In this document: positions 6,811-13,811 of the stretch, in pieces
Numbering within the stretch: the stretch's first letter is position 1
Layout: each line of letters begins with the position of its first letter
NCBI GenBank assembly: GCA_002347755.1
Contig: DDXT01000050.1
Span: forward strand, 1 to 13,838
Source: Caryophanales bacterium UBA2253
GTDB lineage: Bacteria; Bacillota_I; Bacilli_A; ML615J-28; CAG-698
Direction: 5' to 3'
DNA: 13,838 bases
Made by a program: the position numbers and the translations under genes
The notes under the pieces: model-generated
Told to the model about the DNA's origin: nothing
What the model saw: only the letters and a program-made list of their open reading frames with translations
Databases searched by the model: none

Positions 6811-6839
6811 ATTATAACACGGACCCCGGATTAAGGCAA
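6811..6839 (-). promoter_or_regulatory. Promoter of rpmB with extended -10
   Basis: On the minus strand TATAAT (6816-6811) is preceded by TGT, giving an extended -10. TTGCCT (6839-6834, 4 of 6 to TTGACA) lies 17 nt upstream. Transcription should start near 6804, leaving a leader of about 38 nt before the L28 ATG. No long leader with an obvious L28 autoregulatory structure is present. Confidence 0.7.
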
Positions 6840-6958
6840 GCAGAATTTAATTTATTTATAAGGCCAATTGCGTTTTCCAAAATGAACCGATGGTGAAATT
6901 TTAATTTGGCGGGGATGACGGATCGGGGGCGATTGCGCCATCCGAAAAGACATTTTTC

Positions 6959-6987
6959 TTGATTAATCGGCATAATCGTGATATAAT
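6959..6987 (+). promoter_or_regulatory. Promoter of fakA with extended -10
   Basis: TTGATT (6959-6964, 4 of 6 to TTGACA), a 17-nt spacer, and a perfect TATAAT (6982-6987) preceded by TGA (extended -10). The start point should be near 6994, leaving a leader of about 67 nt. Its design is almost the same as the other two promoters in the window. Confidence 0.75.
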
Positions 6988-6996
6988 ACTAAAAAG

Positions 6997-7017
6997 TGAA
7001 CCAGTTTACCTGGTTCA
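6997..7017 (+). promoter_or_regulatory. Perfect inverted repeat at the fakA transcript start: operator or 5' hairpin
   Basis: TGAACCAG (6997-7004) and CTGGTTCA (7010-7017) are perfectly complementary across the 5-nt loop TTTAC. The repeat lies a few bases after the predicted start point, so it could be a repressor operator or a 5'-end stabilising hairpin in the fakA mRNA. It has no T-run after it and so is not a terminator. It does not resemble the FapR operator. Confidence 0.5.
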
Positions 7018-7060
7018 ATGATATTTTTTAGACAAAAAAAGTTTGAAACGGAGGATTTCC

Positions 7061-8743
7061 ATGGATATATTCAAGCTTGATGGCTCATTATTTAAAACCC
7101 TGCTCGTGAATGGGTCCGAAAATCTTAAACAAAACTATAAACAAGTCGATGCCTTAAACGTTTTCCCGGTTCCGGATGGCGACACCGGAACCAACATGAG
7201 AATGACCATGGAAGGCGGAATAAATGAAATATTTGCTCTTGACGACGAAAACATCGGTGAGGTTGCCAAAAGATTACAACGTGGAATGTTAATGGGCGCC
7301 CGGGGAAACTCCGGCGTCATCCTTTCCCAATTATTCCGAGGAATTTATAAAGGTTTTGATGGTTTTCAACAAGTCGATGCCATTCATTTGGCGCAAGCCT
7401 TTGAGTCGGGCGTCAAACAAGCTTACAAGGCCGTCATGAAACCGGTCGAAGGAACGATCTTGACAGTGGCGCGAGAGGCCACCGAAAAATTATCGGCCAT
7501 CTCCTCTTCCAGAATGTCAATCAATGAATTTTTCAAAGAATTCGTCGAAGAAGCCAAGGCTTCTTTGGTTCGTACGCCGGATTTGCTTCCGGTTTTAAAA
7601 GAAGCCGGAGTCGTCGACAGCGGCGGGGCCGGGTTGATTTATGTTCTTGAGGGCATGTCTTTGGCTTTGGATGGCAAATTCATTACCGAGAAGCCGGTCG
7701 AGGGCTCAATGCATACCATCAGTACCCAATTCCTGAACAAAGCCGAAAATGTTACTTTCGGGTACTGCACCGAATTCATCATGAAACTGTTCCCGGAAGT
7801 CAACAATGAGGATTTTGACGAAAGCGTCATCACCAAAATGATCTCGCCGATCGGCGATTCCATCGTGGTCGTGCATGACGAGGATATTCTGAAGGTTCAT
7901 GTGCACACCCTTCATCCGGGCGACATTCTGAACATCGGCCAAAAATACGGGGAATTCCTCAATCTAAAGATCGAAAACATGACCATTCAGCACCATGAGA
8001 GCAAAGAGTTCGCTCATGCCCAGGAAGGCCCTTGCGAATGCGGAGAAGAACACCATGCTCCGGTTCAAAAACCGGCCTTTCGGAAAAAATATGCGATCGT
8101 GGCCGTGGCTTCAGGCGCCGGTCTGATCAAGACCTTTACCGAAATGGGCGCGGATTTTATTATTTCCGGCGGGCAAAGCATGAACCCGTCGACCGAGGAT
8201 TTCATCCGCGGATTCGATACGCTGAACGCTGAACACATCATCGTGCTTCCGAATAATAAGAACATCATCATGGCCGCCCATCAGGCCGCCAAGATCTATA
8301 CCGAAAGCAAGGTTCATATTCTGGAAACCAAGAGCATCGCCCAGGGCTTCGCGGCCTTGACCATGCTGGACCTAAACGGCGAACCGGATGCCATCATCAG
8401 CGACCTGAAATCGGTTATTGAGGGGGTCACCACCGGTTTGATAACTTACTCGGTTCGCGATACCGATCTGGAAGGGATTCATATCAAGAAAGACGATTTC
8501 ATCGGCATTTGTGACAACAAGATCGTTGCTTCCAATCATCGTCGCAGCGACGCCGTCAAAGCCCTTCTAAAAGCGGGAATCACCGACGAAAAAGAAATTA
8601 TCACCATCATTTACGGAAACGATGTCAACATCCGGGAAGTAAACGAATTAGTGAAATATATTGAGAAAAATTATAGCAATCTTGAAATTGATGTTATTGA
8701 AGGAAATCAAGAAGTCTATAGTTTCATTCTAGCGATAGAATAG
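7061..8743 (+). CDS. fakA: Fatty acid kinase subunit FakA (DhaL-domain protein, YloV)
   Basis: A 560-residue protein in three parts. Residues about 1-200 form the DhaL ATP-binding domain, with NVFPVPDGDTGTNM (33-46) carrying metal-binding Asp39 and Asp41, GARGNSGVILSQ (79-90) and DSGGAGL (186-192). The middle domain has Cys236, His280 and His282 (HVH), matching the zinc ligands of characterised FakA. Residues 343-560 form the C-terminal FakB-interacting domain. FakA phosphorylates fatty acids held by FakB, giving acyl-phosphate for PlsX/PlsY. No fakB is in the window. The ATG at 7061 is chosen because GGAGG (7050-7054) is 6 nt upstream; the in-frame TTG at 7043 has no such site. The usual upstream partner yloU (Asp23 family) is absent. 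The linker 311-332 is unusually rich in Cys and His. Confidence 0.92.
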   Translation: MDIFKLDGSLFKTLLVNGSENLKQNYKQVDALNVFPVPDGDTGTNMRMTMEGGINEIFALDDENIGEVAKRLQRGMLMGARGNSGVILSQLFRGIYKGFDGFQQVDAIHLAQAFESGVKQAYKAVMKPVEGTILTVAREATEKLSAISSSRMSINEFFKEFVEEAKASLVRTPDLLPVLKEAGVVDSGGAGLIYVLEGMSLALDGKFITEKPVEGSMHTISTQFLNKAENVTFGYCTEFIMKLFPEVNNEDFDESVITKMISPIGDSIVVVHDEDILKVHVHTLHPGDILNIGQKYGEFLNLKIENMTIQHHESKEFAHAQEGPCECGEEHHAPVQKPAFRKKYAIVAVASGAGLIKTFTEMGADFIISGGQSMNPSTEDFIRGFDTLNAEHIIVLPNNKNIIMAAHQAAKIYTESKVHILETKSIAQGFAALTMLDLNGEPDAIISDLKSVIEGVTTGLITYSVRDTDLEGIHIKKDDFIGICDNKIVASNHRRSDAVKALLKAGITDEKEIITIIYGNDVNIREVNELVKYIEKNYSNLEIDVIEGNQEVYSFILAIE

Positions 8744-8764
8744 AAAAGGGCTTTGGCCCTTTTT
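8744..8764 (+). terminator. Rho-independent terminator after fakA
   Basis: AAAAGGGC (8744-8751) pairs with GCCCTTTT (8756-8763) over 8 bp across the loop TTTG, ending in a run of five T. It begins directly after the fakA stop. fakA is therefore probably a single-gene transcript, and recG needs either read-through or a promoter of its own; I could not find a convincing one in the 47 nt that remain. Confidence 0.85.
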
Positions 8765-8811
8765 ACTGTTTATGGCGGGGATATGGATAGACGAATTGGG
8801 ATTAGGAAGTT

Positions 8812-10842
8812 ATGAAAAACACCTTATTGAGCGAATTGGAGTACATTACTCCCAAACAAGTATCATATTTCAAAAAATGCAACATCATAACCGTTGAAGA
8901 CTTGCTTTTGAATTTCCCGACCAAGTTTGATGATTATACGATCACGGCTTTCAAGGACATCGCCCCCGGAGTCAATCTGACCGTCGCGGGAGTCGTTCAG
9001 TCCAAAGCCACCGTGACCTCGGTCAAAACCAAACTGTCGGTCATGAATTTCTACGTTGACATCGAGAACCGGAAGATTCGGGTCTCCATTTTCAACCGCC
9101 ATTTCCTGAAATCCCGGATCTATTACGGAGTCTATGTTCGTCTCACCGGAAAATTTAGCGACAACCTGAAGTCCTTTACCGCTTCCGAGATCCATTTTGA
9201 AGAGTTGGGAAACGACATCAATCCGGTTTTCAACGTCAAAGGCATTTCCGACGCGAAAGTTTTGGACATCAAAGAGAAAGTCTTTGAGGATTTCGGAGAC
9301 AAGATCGCGGACATCGTTCCGGAAGAAATGACCAAGAAATATGATTTGATCCCTTATCGGGAAGCGCTTCGCTACATCAACATTCCCGAGAATTCCGACG
9401 AGATCAATCTGGCCATCAAAAGGATCAAGTTCGAAGAATTGTTCCTTTATCAGCTGAAGATCAAATACATGTTTTATATGCGCAAACATTTTCCTCAGGG
9501 CGTGTCCATCAATTATGATCAGAACAAAGTCAACGCCTTCATCAAGAGCCTGCCGTTCGAACTGACCGTCGACCAAAAGCGAGCTTTGGATGAGATCCTC
9601 GGTGACATGCGCGCCGAATACAAAATGAACCGCCTGCTTCAGGGCGAAGTCGGAAGCGGAAAGACCGTGGTTGCGGCCATCTGTTTGTACGCGGCCATCA
9701 CCGCGGGTTTTCAGGGCGCCATCATGGTTCCGACCGAAGTTTTGGCCCAGCAACATTATAAAACCTTCTTGGACTTATTCAAAAATACCGACGTTCGGAT
9801 CGACATGCTGTCGTCATCAGTCGCCGGGAAGGACAAAAAAGACACCTTGAACGGCCTGGCCGACAAGCAGGTCGACATCGTCATTGGCACCCATTCTTTG
9901 TTTCAGAAAGACGTGGAATTTGACCGCCTGGGGTTGGTCGTTACCGACGAAGAACACCGGTTCGGGGTCAAACAAAGAGTCTCGATCATCGGAAAAGGAC
10001 ATCTCATCGATCATCTGAAAATGAGCGCCACCCCGATTCCGAGAACTTTGGCCATTTCAATTTTGGGCGAGACCGACATTTCGATCATCAAAACCCTGCC
10101 GGGAAAGAAAAAACCGGTCATCACCAAATACATGACGTCCAAAGATCTTCCCCAGGTCATTTTGCACATGAAAGAAGAACTGGCCCGAAACCGGCAGATC
10201 TATTGCATCGCGCCGATGATCGAGGAATCCGAAGTCATGGATTTGCGCAATGTCACGGAAATATACGAAAAAGTATCCGGTTATTTTAAAGGAATTTGCG
10301 AAGTTGGGCTGATCCACAGCCGTCTGAAACCCCAGGAAAAAGAAGAAGTGATGAGCCTTTTCACCGCCAACAAGATCCAGATCCTCGTTTCCACGAGCGT
10401 CATTGAAGTCGGCGTGAACATCATTAATGCCACGACCATGATCATTTTCGATGCCGACCGGTTTGGAATCGCCCAATTGCATCAAATGCGGGGACGGGTC
10501 CGAAGAAGCGACGAGCAGGCTTACTGCTTCCTGGTCAGCGATTCGACGGTGGCTTCGGCCGTGGCCCGGCTGAAACTGGTTGAAGAAAACAGCGATGGTT
10601 TTGTACTCGCCGAAGAGGATTTGGTCAACCGCGGACCCGGAGATTTCTTTGGGGAAAAGCAATCGGGAATGGTGACTTTCAAAATGGCGGACATTGTTTT
10701 AGACAAAGACATGCTTTTTACCGTCAATTCCGAAGCCGAAGCTTTGATCGCCAATCAGAAGCTGTTCAATGACGAGAAATATAAAGACATTCTGGAGATC
10801 GTCCGGAAAAATTACGAAGACAAAAAAGCCATGCTTGATTAG
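8812..10842 (+). CDS. recG: ATP-dependent DNA helicase RecG
   Basis: The 676-residue protein reverses stalled replication forks and processes Holliday junctions. An N-terminal region (about 1-40) precedes the OB-fold wedge domain (about 55-130), then two helicase domains. Motif I is GEVGSGKT (278-285), motif II is TDEEHRFG (378-385), motif III MSATPIPRTLA (404-414). Later come VSTSVIEVGVN, ADRFGIAQLHQMRGRVRR (motif VI) and the C-terminal GPGDFFGEKQSG signature of RecG. Length matches the family (about 680). Motif II is DEEH in place of the usual RecG DEQH. ATG at 8812 is preceded by AGGA (8804-8807). The TAG overlaps the AGGAGG of plsX. Confidence 0.96.
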   Translation: MKNTLLSELEYITPKQVSYFKKCNIITVEDLLLNFPTKFDDYTITAFKDIAPGVNLTVAGVVQSKATVTSVKTKLSVMNFYVDIENRKIRVSIFNRHFLKSRIYYGVYVRLTGKFSDNLKSFTASEIHFEELGNDINPVFNVKGISDAKVLDIKEKVFEDFGDKIADIVPEEMTKKYDLIPYREALRYINIPENSDEINLAIKRIKFEELFLYQLKIKYMFYMRKHFPQGVSINYDQNKVNAFIKSLPFELTVDQKRALDEILGDMRAEYKMNRLLQGEVGSGKTVVAAICLYAAITAGFQGAIMVPTEVLAQQHYKTFLDLFKNTDVRIDMLSSSVAGKDKKDTLNGLADKQVDIVIGTHSLFQKDVEFDRLGLVVTDEEHRFGVKQRVSIIGKGHLIDHLKMSATPIPRTLAISILGETDISIIKTLPGKKKPVITKYMTSKDLPQVILHMKEELARNRQIYCIAPMIEESEVMDLRNVTEIYEKVSGYFKGICEVGLIHSRLKPQEKEEVMSLFTANKIQILVSTSVIEVGVNIINATTMIIFDADRFGIAQLHQMRGRVRRSDEQAYCFLVSDSTVASAVARLKLVEENSDGFVLAEEDLVNRGPGDFFGEKQSGMVTFKMADIVLDKDMLFTVNSEAEALIANQKLFNDEKYKDILEIVRKNYEDKKAMLD

Positions 10843-10850
10843 GAGGAAAT

Positions 10851-11867
10851 ATGATAAAATTAGCGATTGACATCATGGGCGGGGATTTCGCCCCGCTGGC
10901 CATCATTGAAGGCGTGAAGCTGGCTCTGAGAAGATATGAAGATTTGGAAGTTGTCCTGTATGGGGACGAAGAAATAATCAAACAGCATTTGCAGCCAAGT
11001 CCGCGGATCACCATCGAAAACGCTCCGGGAAAAATTGACATGGGCGAAAAAGATCCGATCGGCGAGATCCGCCGCAACCGCAACACTTCCTTGGTCCGGG
11101 CTTTTCAAGCCGTCAAAGAACGGAAAGTCGACGGTGCCGTTACGGCCGGTCCGACTCAAGGGACCATCGCGGCCGCCCATCTGATCATCCGTCGGATCCC
11201 GGGGATGAAACGGGTCGCCCTTTGTCCGATTTTACCGAATTTAGGCGGAAAAAATCGTTTGTTATTAGATGTCGGTGCCAACCTGGAATTGCGCCCCGAA
11301 CATCTTTTGCAACTCGCTCAATACGCCTCTGTTTTTGCGCGCGAAGTCTGGGGAATCCAGAAACCGGGGGTCGGTCTGATGAACATCGGAACCGAACCGG
11401 GAAAAGGCCGGGAATTGGAAAAAGAAGCTTACGAGCTGCTATCGCATGACCCCAACATCACCTTCTTGGGAAACATTGAAAGCAAAGAACTGTTCTCCAC
11501 CCCTTGTGACATTTTGGTCACCGACGGGTTTACCGGGAACATGATCATGAAATCCAGCGAAGGCGTGGCCAAAGCGGTCGGCGTCTTCTTCAAACAAGAA
11601 ATCAAAAGCCATTTATGCAATAAAATCGGATATCTTTTCATGAAAAAGACTTTCCGCCGTTTCAAGAAAAAACTGAGTCCCGATGAAGTCGGCGGCGCCA
11701 ACCTGTTCGGCGTTGACGGCGTCGTCGTCAAGGCCCATGGTTCCAGCGACGCTTATACTTTCTCCAATGCCATCAATCAGGCGCGGATGATCGTTTCCGG
11801 AAACGTCGTGGAAAAGATGAAAGCCATCATCGGCGAGGCCGCGAAGGAAGAGGGCACCGTTGAATAA
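10851..11867 (+). CDS. plsX: Phosphate acyltransferase PlsX
   Basis: A 338-residue peripheral membrane enzyme that makes acyl-phosphate from acyl-ACP, or runs in reverse to load ACP with acyl groups from the fatty acid kinase. Seen: DIMGGDFAP (7-15), close to the family DAMGGDxAP; RNTSLVRA (77-84); LLLDVGANLELRPEHLLQ; GVGLMNIGTEPGKG; DILVTDGFTGNMIMKSSEG (220-238) and a GGANLFGVDG-VVKAHG tail (281-297). The loop TAGPTQGT (98-105) differs from the more common SAGNTGA. AGGAGG (10841-10846) is 4 nt before the ATG. In Bacillus plsX is followed by fabD, fabG and acpP; here rnc follows at once, overlapping by 8 nt. Confidence 0.95.
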   Translation: MIKLAIDIMGGDFAPLAIIEGVKLALRRYEDLEVVLYGDEEIIKQHLQPSPRITIENAPGKIDMGEKDPIGEIRRNRNTSLVRAFQAVKERKVDGAVTAGPTQGTIAAAHLIIRRIPGMKRVALCPILPNLGGKNRLLLDVGANLELRPEHLLQLAQYASVFAREVWGIQKPGVGLMNIGTEPGKGRELEKEAYELLSHDPNITFLGNIESKELFSTPCDILVTDGFTGNMIMKSSEGVAKAVGVFFKQEIKSHLCNKIGYLFMKKTFRRFKKKLSPDEVGGANLFGVDGVVVKAHGSSDAYTFSNAINQARMIVSGNVVEKMKAIIGEAAKEEGTVE

Positions 11868-12552
11868 TCTCGAAGATAAGATCAAACAGGTAGCCGCCAG
11901 TTTGGGACTTCCGCTTCGAAACACCGAATTGTATGTCATGGCTTTTACTCATCAGAGTTTTGCGAACGAGCATCATCTGGAAAGCAACGAACGCCTGGAA
12001 TACCTCGGGGACGCCATTTTGGACTTTTTGGTGGCTGATTATCTGTATAAAAAGTTTCCCAATCTTCCGGAAGGCCAATTGACCAAAATTCGGGCCAAAT
12101 TTGTTTGCGCCAGCGCCAACAGCCGATATACCGCCGCTTTGAAATTGGACAAATACCTGATGCTCGGAAAAGGCGAATCGGAACAGGGCGGGAAATCGAA
12201 ACCGTCTGTGCTCGCCGATCTTTTCGAAGCCTTTTTGGGGGCGTTGTATCTGGATCTGGGACTGGAAGCGGTCAGAGGGATCCTCGAAAAAGTCGTCTTT
12301 CCGGAAATCGGAAGCATGGACGCGGGATTTTTCATTGATTACAAGAGCAAGCTTCAGGAATACGTGCAGGCGGAAAGCCGCGAGGGAGTTCGTTATGTGC
12401 TTCAGGAAGCCAGCGGGCTGGCTCATGACAAGACTTTCAAATTCGCCGTCTTCCATGAAGATGCGAAACTGGGGACCGGGATTGGCAAAAGCAAAAAAGA
12501 AGCCCAACAAAACGCCGCCAAAGACGCTTTGGAAAAACTGGCTTTGAATTAG
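11860..12552 (+). CDS. rnc: Ribonuclease III
   Basis: The 230-residue enzyme cleaves double-stranded RNA, including rRNA precursors. The catalytic domain (about 1-155) has NERLEYLGDAIL (43-54) with Glu44, Glu47 and Asp51, then Glu71, and ADLFEAFLGALYLD (119-132) with Asp120 and Glu123. These sit at a constant +6 offset from the E. coli catalytic set. A double-stranded RNA-binding domain follows (about 160-228, with GIGKSKKEAQQNAAKDAL). The start is TTG at 11860, overlapping the plsX end by 8 nt and preceded by GAGGG (11850-11854) at a 5-nt spacing. No ATG fits the family N-terminus, so the TTG is likely real. smc and ftsY, usual followers of rnc in Bacillus, are replaced by dnaD. Confidence 0.95.
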   Translation: MNNLEDKIKQVAASLGLPLRNTELYVMAFTHQSFANEHHLESNERLEYLGDAILDFLVADYLYKKFPNLPEGQLTKIRAKFVCASANSRYTAALKLDKYLMLGKGESEQGGKSKPSVLADLFEAFLGALYLDLGLEAVRGILEKVVFPEIGSMDAGFFIDYKSKLQEYVQAESREGVRYVLQEASGLAHDKTFKFAVFHEDAKLGTGIGKSKKEAQQNAAKDALEKLALN

Positions 12553-12563
12553 GAGGGAAAAGC

Positions 12564-13193
12564 ATGTACACGCTTCTGAAAAACAACATCATCGAGTTTG
12601 ACCGCTTGCTTCTGGAAAAGTACAGCGCTTTGAACCTCGACGAAACCAATACCATCATTCTGATCAAACTGAACAAATTTTTGCGTCAGGGCAAGCGGTC
12701 GCTTTCGGCGGAGGAACTTTCCGACACGATGAAGATCAGCAAAACCGAAGCCGCCAAACGGATCGTCGATCTGGTCAACAACGGGTTCATTACTTTGGAA
12801 CTGTCCAATGTGGACCAAAAGGAAGTTTTCAGTCTGGATGAAACCTACAAGCGCTTATCCTATCTGTTGGAGGGCGTCAAACAGACCAATTTTGAAAACA
12901 ATGTGAACGAAAAGATCAAAGAGACCGTCCAAATGTTGGAAAGGGAATTCAAAAAGATCCTAAGTCCGGTGGAACTGGAAATGGTTTCCCGCTGGTACAT
13001 GGATTACAAATATTCCGATGAAAAGATCGAAGCCGCCATCATCAAGACGCTCGGTTACAAAAACCGCAGCATCGGGTATGCGGACCGGCTGCTTCGAATC
13101 AAAAGCGAAGAAGAAACGAAAACCGAAGGAAGCCCGGCCGCCGGCGAAAACATCCAAGAGCTCTTCAACAAGGTTTATGTCAACAGCAAATGA
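12564..13193 (+). CDS. dnaD: DnaD-family replication protein
   Basis: The 209-residue protein has an N-terminal winged-helix DDBH1 domain (about 1-95) and a C-terminal DDBH2 domain (about 125-180, LSPVELEMVSRWYMDYKYSDEKIEAAI and NRSIGYADRLL). DnaD of Bacilli helps load the replicative helicase at oriC and in restart with DnaB and DnaI, and remodels DNA. Here the DDBH2 tail motif is YADRLLRIK, lacking the Trp that ends the usual YIxxIL-W pattern. AGGAGG (12551-12556) lies 7 nt before the ATG and overlaps the rnc stop. The adjoining nth gene supports the call because dnaD-nth is a conserved Bacilli pair. Confidence 0.9.
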   Translation: MYTLLKNNIIEFDRLLLEKYSALNLDETNTIILIKLNKFLRQGKRSLSAEELSDTMKISKTEAAKRIVDLVNNGFITLELSNVDQKEVFSLDETYKRLSYLLEGVKQTNFENNVNEKIKETVQMLEREFKKILSPVELEMVSRWYMDYKYSDEKIEAAIIKTLGYKNRSIGYADRLLRIKSEEETKTEGSPAAGENIQELFNKVYVNSK

Positions 13194-13803
13194 GATCTAT
13201 TCTGAACTGGAGAGGATGTTTCCGATCGTCCATAGCGAACTAAATTTCCAAAATGCTTATGAACTGACCATTGCGGTGATTCTGTCTGCGCAGACAACCG
13301 ACATTTCCGTGAACAAAGCCACGAAGGTCCTGTTTCAGAAGTATCCGGATTTTCAGGCTCTGGCTCAAGCCACTTTTGAAGAAGTGCATGAATGCATCCG
13401 GTTTTTGGGGCTGTCAAGCAGCAAAACCAAACACATCATTGCCCTGAGTCAGGAACTCGTCGCGAAAGCAAAAGGAATCATCATTCCCGATTTTGATTTT
13501 TTGATCTCGCTGCCCGGAATCGGCCGAAAAAGCGCCAATGTCATTCTGAGCGAAGGCTTCGGGGTTCCGCGGATCGCCGTCGATACCCATGTTTTGCGAG
13601 TTGCCAACCGTTTGGGTTTCATTGTTTCAAATGATCCGCTCAAAGTCGAAAACCGGCTGATGGAATCCTACGATCCCGCCAGTTGGCACCAAGTCCATTT
13701 GCGATTGGTATTTTTCGGACGGTATTTTTGTAAAGCCCGAAATCCAAGCTGCGAAAAATGCCCGTTTTTCTCTTTCTGTACCTATGAAAACAAAAAGCGC
13801 TGA
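13177..13803 (+). CDS. nth: Endonuclease III
   Basis: The 208-residue DNA glycosylase/AP lyase removes oxidised pyrimidines in base-excision repair. The helix-hairpin-helix LPGIGRKSANVIL (112-124) carries catalytic Lys118, and VDTHVLRV (135-142) carries Asp136. The 4Fe-4S cluster ligands Cys185, Cys192, Cys195 and Cys201 show the exact C-X6-C-X2-C-X5-C spacing. The ATG at 13177 overlaps dnaD by 17 nt and gives the family's usual length (about 211). The frame is open further upstream, but that part is dnaD-shadow sequence rich in Lys and Ser with no family match. The Shine-Dalgarno sequence is weak (AAGG close to the ATG), so translation is probably coupled to dnaD. Confidence 0.96.
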   Translation: MSTANEIYSELERMFPIVHSELNFQNAYELTIAVILSAQTTDISVNKATKVLFQKYPDFQALAQATFEEVHECIRFLGLSSSKTKHIIALSQELVAKAKGIIIPDFDFLISLPGIGRKSANVILSEGFGVPRIAVDTHVLRVANRLGFIVSNDPLKVENRLMESYDPASWHQVHLRLVFFGRYFCKARNPSCEKCPFFSFCTYENKKR

Positions 13804-13811
13804 CGCGCTTT
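13794..13811. terminator. Hairpin at the end of nth, stronger as a minus-strand terminator
   Basis: AAAGCGC (13794-13800) pairs with GCGCTTT (13805-13811) over 7 bp with the loop TGAC, and the nth stop lies in the loop. On plus the T-run is only three long before C. On minus the stem is followed by TTTTTG, a better T-run, so it may also end a converging gene that lies mostly beyond the window. Confidence 0.55.

Noticed and set aside
8697..8790. A promoter for recG (TTGAAG 8697-8702 with TATAGT 8717-8722, or TATGGA near 8782)
   Set aside because: The first pair has only a 14-nt spacer and lies before the terminator; the second has no -35 box at a fitting distance.
13018..13176. A 53-residue N-terminal extension of Nth
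   Set aside because: It overlaps dnaD in another frame, is Lys/Ser-rich low-complexity sequence, and Nth family members start where the ATG at 13177 lies.
1315..13803. Use of genetic code 4 (TGA as Trp), considered because of the Mollicute-like gene order
   Set aside because: TGA ends several genes at ATGA overlaps exactly where the next family-length protein starts, and Trp residues in conserved positions are TGG.
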